Below are positions 18,077-26,807 of a stretch of 59,909 bases of DNA, piece by piece (position 1 is the stretch's first letter; each line of letters opens with the position of its first letter). Where the stretch lies: contig NZ_CAKVMR010000005.1 in assembly GCF_934772795.1 (NCBI RefSeq), positions 1-59,909 on the forward strand. The letters are read 5' to 3'. A program made the translations under genes and the position numbers. This DNA is from an uncultured Holdemanella sp. (GTDB lineage Bacteria; Bacillota_I; Bacilli_A; Erysipelotrichales; Erysipelotrichaceae). Under the pieces are notes generated by a model. The model was not told the DNA's origin. It worked only from the letters and a program-made list of their open reading frames with translations, and made no database searches.

Positions 18077-19233
18077 TTTACAATCACTCCATCTTTAATG
18101 ACTTTATCAATCTTACGAACGTTTGAAATATCATCCAATGGATTTTCTTCTAGACAAACTAGATCGGCATGTTTACCCACTTCTAAAGTTCCATACTCAT
18201 CTAAGACACCTAGACAATCAGCTGAATTGTGTGTCGCAATCTTTAAAATATCCATACGATCTACACCGTATTTTTCCATTAATTCCATTTCATAAGCGGT
18301 GTTGTTGTGGTAATTGAATGGGGTACCACCATCTGTACCTAGGGCAATCTTTAATCCTTGGGCATAAGCCTTTTTAAAACTTTCTACGTGCGCATCCTTT
18401 ACATAGATTGCCTTTTTAACCATGTAGTCAGCAATACCGGCTTCAATACCATTTTCAACAATACATTGAGGAGCAACTAAAGTAGGTACTAAATATGTGC
18501 CGTGTTCTTTCATAAAATCCAAACATTCTTGATCTAAGAAGATTCCGTGTTCAATCGAATCAATACCGGCATATAGCGCATTTTTAATACCTTGTGTTCC
18601 TTGGGCATGGGTCGCTGTTTTTCTTCCGGCTTTATGGGCTTCTTCAATAATGACAGCCATTTCTTCTTGTGTTAATTGAGCACTTCCTGGTTCAACACCT
18701 TTGGTCATAACACCACCCGTTGCCATGATCTTAATTAAATCTACACCTTCTTTTAAAAGCGTACGAGCTGCTTTTCGACATTCATCGACTCCATCGGCTT
18801 CAATTCCATCTTGCCAACCATGACCGCCTGTCATACAAATGCATCTTCCAGCACACAACATATGTGGTCCTTGAATCAATCCAGAATCAATACAATCGCG
18901 AACCTGCATATCGTAATCGTTGGCAGTACCTAAAACACGAATAAAAGTAACACCCGAGTGAAGATAGTCTTCACAGTGTTTTTGTGTATAGAAAGCTTTT
19001 TCCATCAAGCTAAATTTTTTATCGGTTCCAAAACCAACAGGTTCCATGATATGAACGTGGCAGTTAAAGAAGCCAGGTGTAACGACATTGGCATGAATCA
19101 CATCTTCATTTGTTTCATGATAGTCTTCAATGGAAACGATTTTTCCATCTTCCATTGAAATCAATTGATCCTTTTTTGGTGCATCACTCACACCATCAAT
19201 CATTGTTTTTGCGTGTACGACTAATTTACTCAT
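18073..19233 (-). CDS. Metal-dependent amidohydrolase, copy 1
   Basis: Hydrolase of 386 residues, first of the tandem pair, with a strong ribosome binding site (AAAGGAGTTTTAATT before ATG). It has the same metal-ligand set as copy 2: HVH, GVDLIKIMATGG, ATHAQG, SIEHG and LGTDGGTPF. The active-site loop differs slightly (TDGGTP against TDAGTP), so substrates may differ. No transporter or regulator is adjacent. The pair is transcribed right to left, as is the glutamine synthetase gene, but a terminator separates them. Confidence 0.87.
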   Translation of the reverse strand: MSKLVVHAKTMIDGVSDAPKKDQLISMEDGKIVSIEDYHETNEDVIHANVVTPGFFNCHVHIMEPVGFGTDKKFSLMEKAFYTQKHCEDYLHSGVTFIRVLGTANDYDMQVRDCIDSGLIQGPHMLCAGRCICMTGGHGWQDGIEADGVDECRKAARTLLKEGVDLIKIMATGGVMTKGVEPGSAQLTQEEMAVIIEEAHKAGRKTATHAQGTQGIKNALYAGIDSIEHGIFLDQECLDFMKEHGTYLVPTLVAPQCIVENGIEAGIADYMVKKAIYVKDAHVESFKKAYAQGLKIALGTDGGTPFNYHNNTAYEMELMEKYGVDRMDILKIATHNSADCLGVLDEYGTLEVGKHADLVCLEENPLDDISNVRKIDKVIKDGVIVK

Positions 19234-19310
19234 AATTAAAACTCCTTTTTAAGTGATTATGAACCTTGAAAGAGAATTATGCAAGTGGTTTCAGAAAATA
19301 AATGAAAAAG

Positions 19311-19336
19311 AAAAAAGGGAATCCTTGGATTCCCTA
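19311..19336 (-). terminator. Intrinsic terminator of glutamine synthetase gene
   Basis: On the - strand AGGGAATCC pairs with GGATTCCCT across a 2-base gap and runs into TTTTTTC. The stop codon of the glutamine synthetase gene lies in the stem. Confidence 0.8.
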
Positions 19337-21421
19337 AAGCATGGATTTAAATAAAATGTCATTATAGTCTGGTAAAGGCCAGTCTTCTTTAGAAACATTG
19401 GTTTCAATTACATCTGTCAATTGACGAATCGTTTCCATCAATGGAAGTAATTCATCGGCCGCAAAACGAGCAGCTTGTTTTTCCGTTGTGGTTGCTTTGT
19501 TGATTAATGTTTCTAATGTATCTAGATGATTAGATACTAATTCTAAAGGTGTATTGATGTTTTTTAAGATTTTAACTTCTAATGGAGCATCAATACCACT
19601 TGATTTCTTTGTTTGAATGATTTGAGCTAGTTTAGCTTCATAACTAAAGATAGCTGGTAAGATTTGTTTTCTTAACATATAAGCCATAGTCTTTGCTTCA
19701 ATTTGAACGACTTGATAGTAGTTTGTAAGTAGGATACTTTCACGTGCATGCAATTCACTAGCTGAATATACATTGTGTTTTTCAAACAATTGTAGATTTT
19801 TAGGATCTGTATAGTGAGGAAGTGCATCCGCCGTTGTCTTAAGTTCTAATAAGCCACGTTTTTGTGCTTCCTTTTTCCATTCATCTGAATATCCATTTCC
19901 AGAGAAGATGATACGTTTATGATTTCTTAATGTCTTTTGAATCAACGCAATCAAGGCCTTTGTCATATCTTCTTGTTTTACACATTCCAATTCGTCCGCA
20001 AACTGTGTTAATTCTTCAGCAACGATTGTATTTAAAATAGTGTTTGGACAAGAAATGTTTAAGTTGGATCCAAGCATTCTGAATTCGAATTTATTACCTG
20101 TAAATGCGAATGGAGAAGTACGGTTACGGTCTGTAGAATCTTTTGCGATTGGAGGAAGGGTAGAAACGCCTAATTCCAATTTACGATCGATTGTATCTAC
20201 ATATTCGTTTCCAGCTTCAATGGCTTCAAGGATAGCTGTTAATTCTTCACCTAAATAGATAGAGATAATAGCTGGTGGAGCTTCATCGGCACCTAAACGG
20301 TGGTCATTTCCAGCGCTCGCAACTGAGATTCTTAATAAATCCTGGTATTCATCTACACCTTTGATGATGGCAGCTAGAACAGTTAAGAAACGAATATTGT
20401 CTTTTGGAGAATCACCAGGTTCTAGAATATTTTCGCCCTCTTCTGTACAGAAAGACCAGTTGTTGTGTTTACCACTACCATTGACACCATCAAATGGCTT
20501 TTCATGTAGTAAACATACCAATCCATGATGAGAAGCAACTTTTTGTAGAACTTCCATAGTCAATTGGTTTTGGTCATTCGCAATATTTGTTGATGTAAAT
20601 ACGGGCGCTAATTCAAACTGGCATGGAGCTACCTCTTTGTGTTCTGTCTTGGCATACACACCTAATTTCCAAAGTTCTTCATCCACTTCTTCCATATAGG
20701 CTTTTACACGTTCAGACAAACTACCAAAATAGTGATCATCTAATTCTTGCCCTTTTACAGGTGCTGCACCAAATAATGTTCTTCCTGTAACCAATAGGTC
20801 TAGACGATTTTTAAACATCTCTTCATCAATCAAAAAATATTCTTGTTCGGGTCCTACAGTTGTTTTAATTTTATGAATGTTATAACCCATAATATTCAAT
20901 AAACGAACGGCTGCTTTATTTAAGGCATCATTACTTCTTAATAATGGTGTTTTCTTATCTAAAGCACTACCATCGTAAGAACAGAATAAAGTTGGAATAT
21001 ATAAAGTCTTTTCTTTGACAAAAGCTAGAGAAGTTGGATCCCATGCGGTATATCCTCTGGCTTCGAATGTGGCACGCAATCCTCCACTTGGAAAACTTGA
21101 GGCATCGGGTTCACCTTTAATTAATTCTTTTCCTCTAAAATCTGAAATAACAGATGTTGGCCCTGTTGGATTGATAAACGCATCATGCTTTTCGGCAGTA
21201 ATTCCTGTCATTGGCTGGAACCAGTGCGTATAGTGAGTTGCACCCTTATCCATAGCCCAGTCTTTCATGGCATTTGCGACTACATCTGCGATTTCTTTAG
21301 GAAGTTCCTTTCCTTTTTCCATCACATCCATCATTTGTTTGTAGACGGCATGAGGCAAATATCTTTGCATAGCAGATGTACTGAATACGTCACATCCAAA
21401 ATATTCATCGACAATTTTCAT
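19334..21421 (-). CDS. glnN: Glutamine synthetase type III
   Basis: Forms glutamine from glutamate, ammonia and ATP in the cytoplasm. About 695 residues, the usual length of type III (GlnN) enzymes and much longer than type I. The start at 21421 is chosen because AGGAGG lies 11 bases upstream; an in-frame ATG 45 bases earlier lacks one. Motifs: SFPSGGLRATFEARGYTAWD (type III N-terminal region), VGPEQEYFLID, EVAPCQFELAPVF, NGSGKHNNWS, NDHRLGADEAPPA and RNRTSPFAFTGNKFEFR. It has no adenylylation site of type I. It stands alone with its own terminator. Confidence 0.96.
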   Translation of the reverse strand: MKIVDEYFGCDVFSTSAMQRYLPHAVYKQMMDVMEKGKELPKEIADVVANAMKDWAMDKGATHYTHWFQPMTGITAEKHDAFINPTGPTSVISDFRGKELIKGEPDASSFPSGGLRATFEARGYTAWDPTSLAFVKEKTLYIPTLFCSYDGSALDKKTPLLRSNDALNKAAVRLLNIMGYNIHKIKTTVGPEQEYFLIDEEMFKNRLDLLVTGRTLFGAAPVKGQELDDHYFGSLSERVKAYMEEVDEELWKLGVYAKTEHKEVAPCQFELAPVFTSTNIANDQNQLTMEVLQKVASHHGLVCLLHEKPFDGVNGSGKHNNWSFCTEEGENILEPGDSPKDNIRFLTVLAAIIKGVDEYQDLLRISVASAGNDHRLGADEAPPAIISIYLGEELTAILEAIEAGNEYVDTIDRKLELGVSTLPPIAKDSTDRNRTSPFAFTGNKFEFRMLGSNLNISCPNTILNTIVAEELTQFADELECVKQEDMTKALIALIQKTLRNHKRIIFSGNGYSDEWKKEAQKRGLLELKTTADALPHYTDPKNLQLFEKHNVYSASELHARESILLTNYYQVVQIEAKTMAYMLRKQILPAIFSYEAKLAQIIQTKKSSGIDAPLEVKILKNINTPLELVSNHLDTLETLINKATTTEKQAARFAADELLPLMETIRQLTDVIETNVSKEDWPLPDYNDILFKSML

Positions 21422-21535
21422 TTTTCTAGTATCCTCCTGTCGCGTATATAATATCATTATTTTCACAAATGTTTTGAAGAAATTTTCTTTTTTTCAAAAA
21501 AACTCCATTTTTTTACGTATATGAGTATGTAGGAA

Positions 21536-22485
21536 ATGCCTACTAGAAAAGAGGTGCTCATGCGTAGCGCAAATTTATTAAATGATTTCGCCTTTAAGTA
21601 TGTCTTTGGCGAAGATTGTAAGGAGGCCAATGATGCCTTAAAATCATTACTCACGGTATTTTTAGAAAGGAAGGTGAATAGTGTTGTTGTAAAGAATTCA
21701 GAAATGGTAAAAGACTATACTAAAATGAAAAGTCCTCGTTTGGATCTATTGGTCGAATTTGATGATCGAACAACAGTAGATTTAGAAATGCAGTTAAGAC
21801 AAACCAAAGATAATTTAATGAATCGATTTACTTATTATTTGGCTAGGCTTCATGGTTCACAAGACATGGAAGGAAAGAGCTACGGTCGATTAAAGGAAAC
21901 TATTGTAATGATTTTCTTTAATGTGAATATTGTTGAAAATGACAATATATGTAATACATTCAGATTGAAATGTGATGGTGATTTACCTCTAGTAAAAGAA
22001 AAAAAAGAAGATCGTATGAAGTTAATGACAATAGAAATGCCAAAAATGGATTTAAATAAACCACTTGAAGACATGAATGAACAGGAGAAAATGATTTATT
22101 ACTTTTTGAATTGCCATAAAGGATTGGATGATAGTAAAATTAAGGTGATGATAGAGAAGGATGGGGTGATTCAAATGTTAGAGAAGCGTGTAGAAACGAT
22201 ATCGGATGATTGTGGAAGAAAATAATAGAAGATTTTCAAAAACTACATGAAAATGAAGAACGAATTGAACTACAGCTTGAACTTGAAGAAGCTCAAAAAG
22301 CAAAAGAAGAAGTTGAAAAGAAATTTGAAGAAGCAAATAAACAAACTGAACTTGAAACGAAAAGAGCGGATGCAGCAGAGAAACAGATTCAAGACATGAT
22401 CCTTCGTCTTTCTAGTACAATGGATGTAAAAGCAATGGCTACACTATTGAATATGTCTGTGGATGTAATTAAAAAGTATCTATAA
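21536..22485 (+). pseudogene. Rpn/PDDEXK-family nuclease, frameshifted
   Basis: Recombination-promoting nuclease (Rpn, PD-(D/E)XK transposase-like) split in two frames. The first part (21536-22225) has NDFAFKYVFGED, the nuclease core SPRLDLLVEFDDRTTVDLEMQ, and ends IQMLEKRVETISDD. The second frame resumes at about 22213 with WKKIIEDFQKLHENEERIEL, a coiled coil and the usual C-terminal helix (MATLLNMSVDVIKKYL). One base appears missing near 22211, since a single extra base restores the normal joined sequence. ATG 21560 (after AAGAGGTG) may be the original start. No slippery site is evident, so a mutation is more likely than programmed shifting. Confidence 0.8.
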
Positions 22486-22491
22486 AAAAGA

Positions 22492-22512
22492 AAAGTCACT
22501 ATTTGTGACTTT
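22492..22512. terminator. Bidirectional terminator
   Basis: AAAGTCAC and GTGACTTT form an 8-bp stem over TATTT. T-rich sequence follows on both strands. The pyrG stop lies inside the stem. Confidence 0.75.
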
Positions 22513-24112
22513 CTTTGTTTTCTAGACTTGCCTTAATTAAACCAACAAACAATGGGTGTGGACGGTTTGGTCTAGATTTAAATTCAGGATGATATTGTAC
22601 ACCAATATAGAATGGGTGATTTTTATATTCAATTGCTTCCACTAATTGTTTATCTGGACTTGTACCTACAATCATCATATCGTTACGTTCAAATTCAGAG
22701 CGATAGTCATTGTTGAATTCATAACGATGACGATGTCTTTCATCAATCATATCTTTTTTGTAGCAAGCCCAAATATTTGTATCTGCCCTTAATGAACATG
22801 GATAAGATCCTAAACGCATCGTTCCACCTTTACGAATATCATTACTTTGATCTTCCATGAAATCAATGATGGTATGTTTACTTTGTGGATCAAACTCATA
22901 AGAGTTGGCATCTTCAAAACCTAAAGCACTACGCGCAAAGGCAATGGCCGCAATCTGCATACCTAAACAGATGCCTAAATAAGGAATTTGTTTTTGTCTT
23001 GCATAAGTAGCCACACTGATCATACCTTCAATACCACGATCGCCAAAACCACCTGGTAAGATGATTCCATCAGTATCTTTAAAGACTTCATCTAAGTTGG
23101 CATTTTCTAAGCCTTCTGAATCAATCCACTGAATGTTGACTTTGGCATGATTTTCAAAACCACCATGATACAAGGCTTCACTGACAGATAAATACGCATC
23201 GTGTAAAGCTACATATTTACCAACTAAGGCAATATTTACAGGTTTTGTGCTTGCCTTAATGTTATCGACAACTTGTTGCCACTCACTTAAATCTGGCTTA
23301 CGAATTTCAAGACCCGTCTTTTCACAGACGATATCTGCAAGATTTTGTTCTTCTAACATAAATGGTACTTCATATAGAGAAGGAAGTGTCTTATTTTGGA
23401 TAACACAACGTTTTTCAACATTACAGAACAATGAAATTTTGTCTAATACAGACTGCGGAATGGTTTCATCACAACGTGCCACAATGATATCTGGGTTGAT
23501 ACCATAAGATTGTAATTCTTTTACAGAATGTTGCGTTGGTTTTGATTTATATTCCTGTGAACCTGAAATATAAGGAATGTAAGTGACATGGATAAATAAA
23601 CAGTTTTTACGGCCAACCTCTAAGGCAACCTGACGAATAGATTCTAGAAATGGTAAGCTTTCAATATCGCCAGTCGTACCACCAATTTCGGTAATTACGA
23701 CATCGGCAGCTGCATGTTCTCCAGCACGAATTACGAAACTCTTGATTTCATTGGTAATATGAGGGATAACCTGAACGGTTTCACCAAGATATTTTCCATC
23801 ACGCTCTTTATTAATGACATTCCAATAGACACGTCCAGTGGTAAGGTTAGAATATGTGTGTAGGTTTTCATCAATAAAACGCTCATAATGACCTAGATCC
23901 AGGTCGGCTTCTAATCCATCATCTGTGACATATACTTCACCATGTTGAAAAGGGGACATGGTTCCTGGATCCACATTGATATAGGGATCGAGCTTTTGAC
24001 TTGTTACTTTGTAGCCGCGGGACTTTAAAAGACGGCCAAGACTAGCTGCACTGATACCTTTACCTAGACCAGAAACAACACCTCCTGTTACGAAAATGTA
24101 CTTTGTACTCAT
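22499..24112 (-). CDS. pyrG: CTP synthase
   Basis: Makes CTP from UTP with ATP and glutamine. 537 residues from ATG 24112, which follows GAGGTG by six bases; the GTG three codons earlier is too close to the ribosome binding site. The synthetase domain starts with KYIFVTGGVVSGLGKG and includes DPGTMSPFQHGEVYVTDDG. The glutamine amidotransferase domain has the nucleophile Cys in YLGICLGMQ and the His/Glu pair in YHPEF. Length and motifs are standard. The C-tract/G-start attenuator known for pyrG of Bacillus was not recognised in the leader. Confidence 0.97.
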   Translation of the reverse strand: MSTKYIFVTGGVVSGLGKGISAASLGRLLKSRGYKVTSQKLDPYINVDPGTMSPFQHGEVYVTDDGLEADLDLGHYERFIDENLHTYSNLTTGRVYWNVINKERDGKYLGETVQVIPHITNEIKSFVIRAGEHAAADVVITEIGGTTGDIESLPFLESIRQVALEVGRKNCLFIHVTYIPYISGSQEYKSKPTQHSVKELQSYGINPDIIVARCDETIPQSVLDKISLFCNVEKRCVIQNKTLPSLYEVPFMLEEQNLADIVCEKTGLEIRKPDLSEWQQVVDNIKASTKPVNIALVGKYVALHDAYLSVSEALYHGGFENHAKVNIQWIDSEGLENANLDEVFKDTDGIILPGGFGDRGIEGMISVATYARQKQIPYLGICLGMQIAAIAFARSALGFEDANSYEFDPQSKHTIIDFMEDQSNDIRKGGTMRLGSYPCSLRADTNIWACYKKDMIDERHRHRYEFNNDYRSEFERNDMMIVGTSPDKQLVEAIEYKNHPFYIGVQYHPEFKSRPNRPHPLFVGLIKASLENKESHK

Positions 24113-24244
24113 TTGTTTCACCTCTACTTTTTTCTTTTAACTCGGCAATTTTACACCTATGAAAAAAAGATGTAAATAAAAAATTTAAAAAAATGATTTT
24201 CAATATAAAAGATAGTATAATAAATTCGATTTGAGGTGGTTTTG

Positions 24245-25402
24245 ATGGACCTACATGAAAAAGAAAAAATGTACCAAAGACTCATTATTTTTACTTTATT
24301 GATTGGCATGGTCATCTATTATTTTGAAAAAATCGTTGATTTTATGGCATGGATTGGAACAATGTGTCTGCCATTTTTATTTGGCGCTGGACTTGCCTTT
24401 GTGTTTAATATCATATCGAATAATCTCATGCGCTATTTGATCAAATGGTTTGATATTAAAGATACAAAAATCAAAAGAGTCCTATCCAATATTTTAGCCA
24501 TCCTCATTGTGTTTGCCGTATTTGCCGCCTTTGTCGGTATAGTCATACCTAAGATTTTATTCTCCATTCAATTGTTGGTGTCAAACTTTCCACAAATGAT
24601 CTATGAATTCTATATCTGGCTTTTAGACATCACAAAACACGTAGATGTTGTTCATGACTTTTTACAACACTTAGATATCAATGCCTTTAGTACATTTGCG
24701 ATTGATAATGTTAGTAAAAAAATCAGTTCCTGGTTAGTATCCGGAGGAGCCAACGACATATTTGGATCCATCTTTACGATTTTATCCACTACATTTTCTT
24801 GGTTTGCGCAAGCATTCATCGCCATTGTATTCTCGTTTCTATTGTTGTTTAATAAAAAACAAGTGGTTCGTGAAACAAAATCTTTATTAAAGGCCTATCT
24901 TCCAGAAAAGGACTATGAAAAAATACGCCACGTATTAAAACTGATTATTCGTATTTTCACGAGCTATGTAGGCGGAACTTGTTTGGAATGCTTGATTTTA
25001 GCTAGTTTAGTTACTGCAGGATCTTTGATCATGAAGATTCCTTATGCGTTTTTAATAGGCTTGGTTGTAGGCATTGGAGCCCTTGTGCCTATGTTTGGCG
25101 CCTTGGTTGCTGCTTTACTATGTACATTCTTTATTGCGATGACATCCCCAGTACAAGGATTTACCTTTATTGTGATGTTTATCTGCATTCAACAAATCGA
25201 AGGAAACTTTATCTATCCGCACGTTGTAGGTAAGTCGGTAGGCTTTCCACCTATGTATATCATTGTAGCTATTACCATTGGAGCAAATGTGGCAGGAATT
25301 ATTGGAATCATTATTTTTATTCCAATCTGTTCATGCATTTATCAATTAGTAAGTGAAGATGTATTAACCAAACTTCAAAAAGTAAAAGAAGTATCCGATT
25401 AA
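24245..25402 (+). CDS. AI-2E/PerM-family membrane transporter
   Basis: Integral membrane protein of 385 residues with about eight membrane segments. The start at ATG 24245 follows TTGAGGTGG. Typical family features are the N-terminal hairpin of segments, a polar middle region (about 120-205), a Lys-rich loop (LKAYLPEKDYEKIRHVLKL), and the C-terminal GLVVGIGALVPMFGALVAAL and QIEGNFIYPHVVGKSVG motifs. The family includes autoinducer-2 exporter TqsA and Na+/H+ antiporters, so the substrate is open. It is divergent from pyrG. Confidence 0.88.
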   Translation: MDLHEKEKMYQRLIIFTLLIGMVIYYFEKIVDFMAWIGTMCLPFLFGAGLAFVFNIISNNLMRYLIKWFDIKDTKIKRVLSNILAILIVFAVFAAFVGIVIPKILFSIQLLVSNFPQMIYEFYIWLLDITKHVDVVHDFLQHLDINAFSTFAIDNVSKKISSWLVSGGANDIFGSIFTILSTTFSWFAQAFIAIVFSFLLLFNKKQVVRETKSLLKAYLPEKDYEKIRHVLKLIIRIFTSYVGGTCLECLILASLVTAGSLIMKIPYAFLIGLVVGIGALVPMFGALVAALLCTFFIAMTSPVQGFTFIVMFICIQQIEGNFIYPHVVGKSVGFPPMYIIVAITIGANVAGIIGIIIFIPICSCIYQLVSEDVLTKLQKVKEVSD

Positions 25403-25405
25403 TTT

Positions 25406-25420
25406 GACATAAATAATGTC
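25406..25420. promoter_or_regulatory. Short inverted repeat before ankyrin gene
   Basis: GACAT and ATGTC flank AAATA. The left arm is part of a TTGACA -35-like hexamer. It could be an operator for the ankyrin/WYL operon; the WYL regulator encoded there is an obvious candidate binder. Confidence 0.35.
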
Positions 25421-25462
25421 TATATAAGTTGTATCCTTTGAGTATAGAAAGAAGGGTACAAT

Positions 25463-25801
25463 ATGAACGCAGAAAAAAGATTAGCTATGGATTTATTAGA
25501 TGCTGTATGGAAAGAAGATGTACAAGGAGTTGAAAACTGCCTAGAACTTGGGGCCAGTCCAAGCTGGGTATTTAATGGATATCCTATTTTGATGCATGCT
25601 ATCAGCATTGGAAATGAAGAAATTGTAAATATTTTAATTGATGCCGGAGCCATTCAAAAACAAGAAGCTTTAGGTTTTGCGCTTGAAAGAGGGATTGGTC
25701 AAATGATACGTCCACTTGTATTTCGTGGTATTGTTCCTAAACATTTTGAACCAAAAAAAGGCTTTGGCTACTATCCCCAAAGGTTTTGCAGCACGCACTA
25801 A
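25463..25801 (+). CDS. Small ankyrin-repeat protein
   Basis: Protein of 112 residues. At least two ankyrin-type helix pairs are visible: LLDAVWKEDVQGVENCLELG and PILMHAISIGNEEIVNILID, continuing AGA. The C-terminus (PKKGFGYYPQRFCSTH) is not of repeat type. Ankyrin repeats mediate protein contacts; no partner can be named. RBS GAAGGGTACAAT precedes the ATG. It lies 13 bases upstream of a WYL regulator and is probably in the same transcript. Confidence 0.78.
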   Translation: MNAEKRLAMDLLDAVWKEDVQGVENCLELGASPSWVFNGYPILMHAISIGNEEIVNILIDAGAIQKQEALGFALERGIGQMIRPLVFRGIVPKHFEPKKGFGYYPQRFCSTH

Positions 25802-25814
25802 AAGGAGATAAGAG

Positions 25815-26774
25815 ATGAATCGAACAAACTTATGCATTCGCATGTTACAACTATTAAAGGTAAGAGGGAAAATGAACACAACACAGCTTGCCACAGAATT
25901 GGAAGTCAATCCACGTAACATTCGTGAATTTAAAAAAGAGCTTGTACTAGCTGGATATAATGTAGAAGAAGTAAAAGGGCGCTATGGAGGATATATCTTA
26001 AATGATGAATATGATCTTCCAGTCACTATTTTTAGTGACGAACAAAAGGATGCTTTGGTGCAATCTTATAAGTTTATGCGTACACAAAAAGACTTTAAGC
26101 CCCTTCCATTATACTGTGATGCGATGGATAAGATTATTTCGACAAGTAAGATTTCATCCAACGATTCCTTACACTATATGTCCAATTCTATGGAAATCGA
26201 TGAAAAGATCTCAAGTATGATCGATAAGACGCAACAAGCCATGAACCATGGTCTTTGCGTCCTTTTGTCGTACCAGTCTTTACAGGATGAAGCCCCTAAA
26301 CAATTTGAGGTGGAACCCTATGAAATCATCCACTACCATAAGTCTTATTATTTAATCGGTTTTTCTTTGTTGAGAAAAGACTATCGTATGTACCGCTTTA
26401 GTTCACAACGTATGTTTTCATGTGAAATTTCATCGAGACACTTCATTCGTGACAATCACTTCCATTTAAGCAACTACATTGGAGAACATTCTTTGATTCC
26501 TTTGGATTTAAAACAAGTGCAAGTACGTGTCTATCATACAGAAAATGGACTTCGTTTATTTAAAGAAAAATATTGGGGCAATAAACTACAAGCCATCCAT
26601 AAACAAGAAACATATACAGATTTTGAATTCTATACAGACGACATGTCAAACTTGTATCAATCTTTGTTTTCTATGAGTGATCAAATGAAAATTTTAGGGC
26701 CTGAAGATGTAAAATCTGCCTATTTGACTCGTGTTCAAAAAATATTAAATGCGTATAGGGATGAAAAGAATTAA
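25815..26774 (+). CDS. HTH/WYL-domain transcriptional regulator
   Basis: Regulator of 319 residues. The N-terminal helix-turn-helix (about 5-60, with MNTTQLATELEVNPRNIREF) is of the DeoR/YafY type. The WYL domain at about 140-230 contains EVEPYEIIHYHKSYYLIGFS and the arginine-rich YRMYRFSSQRM. A WCX-like tail follows. WYL domains sense nucleic acids or nucleotides and are common in defence and DNA-damage regulators. RBS AAAGGAGATAAGAG is strong. The neighbouring ankyrin and DUF2779 genes may be its targets. Confidence 0.87.
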   Translation: MNRTNLCIRMLQLLKVRGKMNTTQLATELEVNPRNIREFKKELVLAGYNVEEVKGRYGGYILNDEYDLPVTIFSDEQKDALVQSYKFMRTQKDFKPLPLYCDAMDKIISTSKISSNDSLHYMSNSMEIDEKISSMIDKTQQAMNHGLCVLLSYQSLQDEAPKQFEVEPYEIIHYHKSYYLIGFSLLRKDYRMYRFSSQRMFSCEISSRHFIRDNHFHLSNYIGEHSLIPLDLKQVQVRVYHTENGLRLFKEKYWGNKLQAIHKQETYTDFEFYTDDMSNLYQSLFSMSDQMKILGPEDVKSAYLTRVQKILNAYRDEKN

Positions 26775-26807
26775 AAATTGAAGTACAATAGATATGGTGA
26801 AATTTTT

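Noticed and set aside
21015..21451. Open frames on the + strand inside the glutamine synthetase gene
   Set aside because: They are antisense shadows of a strongly conserved gene with no ribosome binding sites.
21536..22485. Programmed frameshift in the Rpn gene
   Set aside because: No slippery heptamer or downstream stem was seen at the junction; a simple one-base loss explains it.
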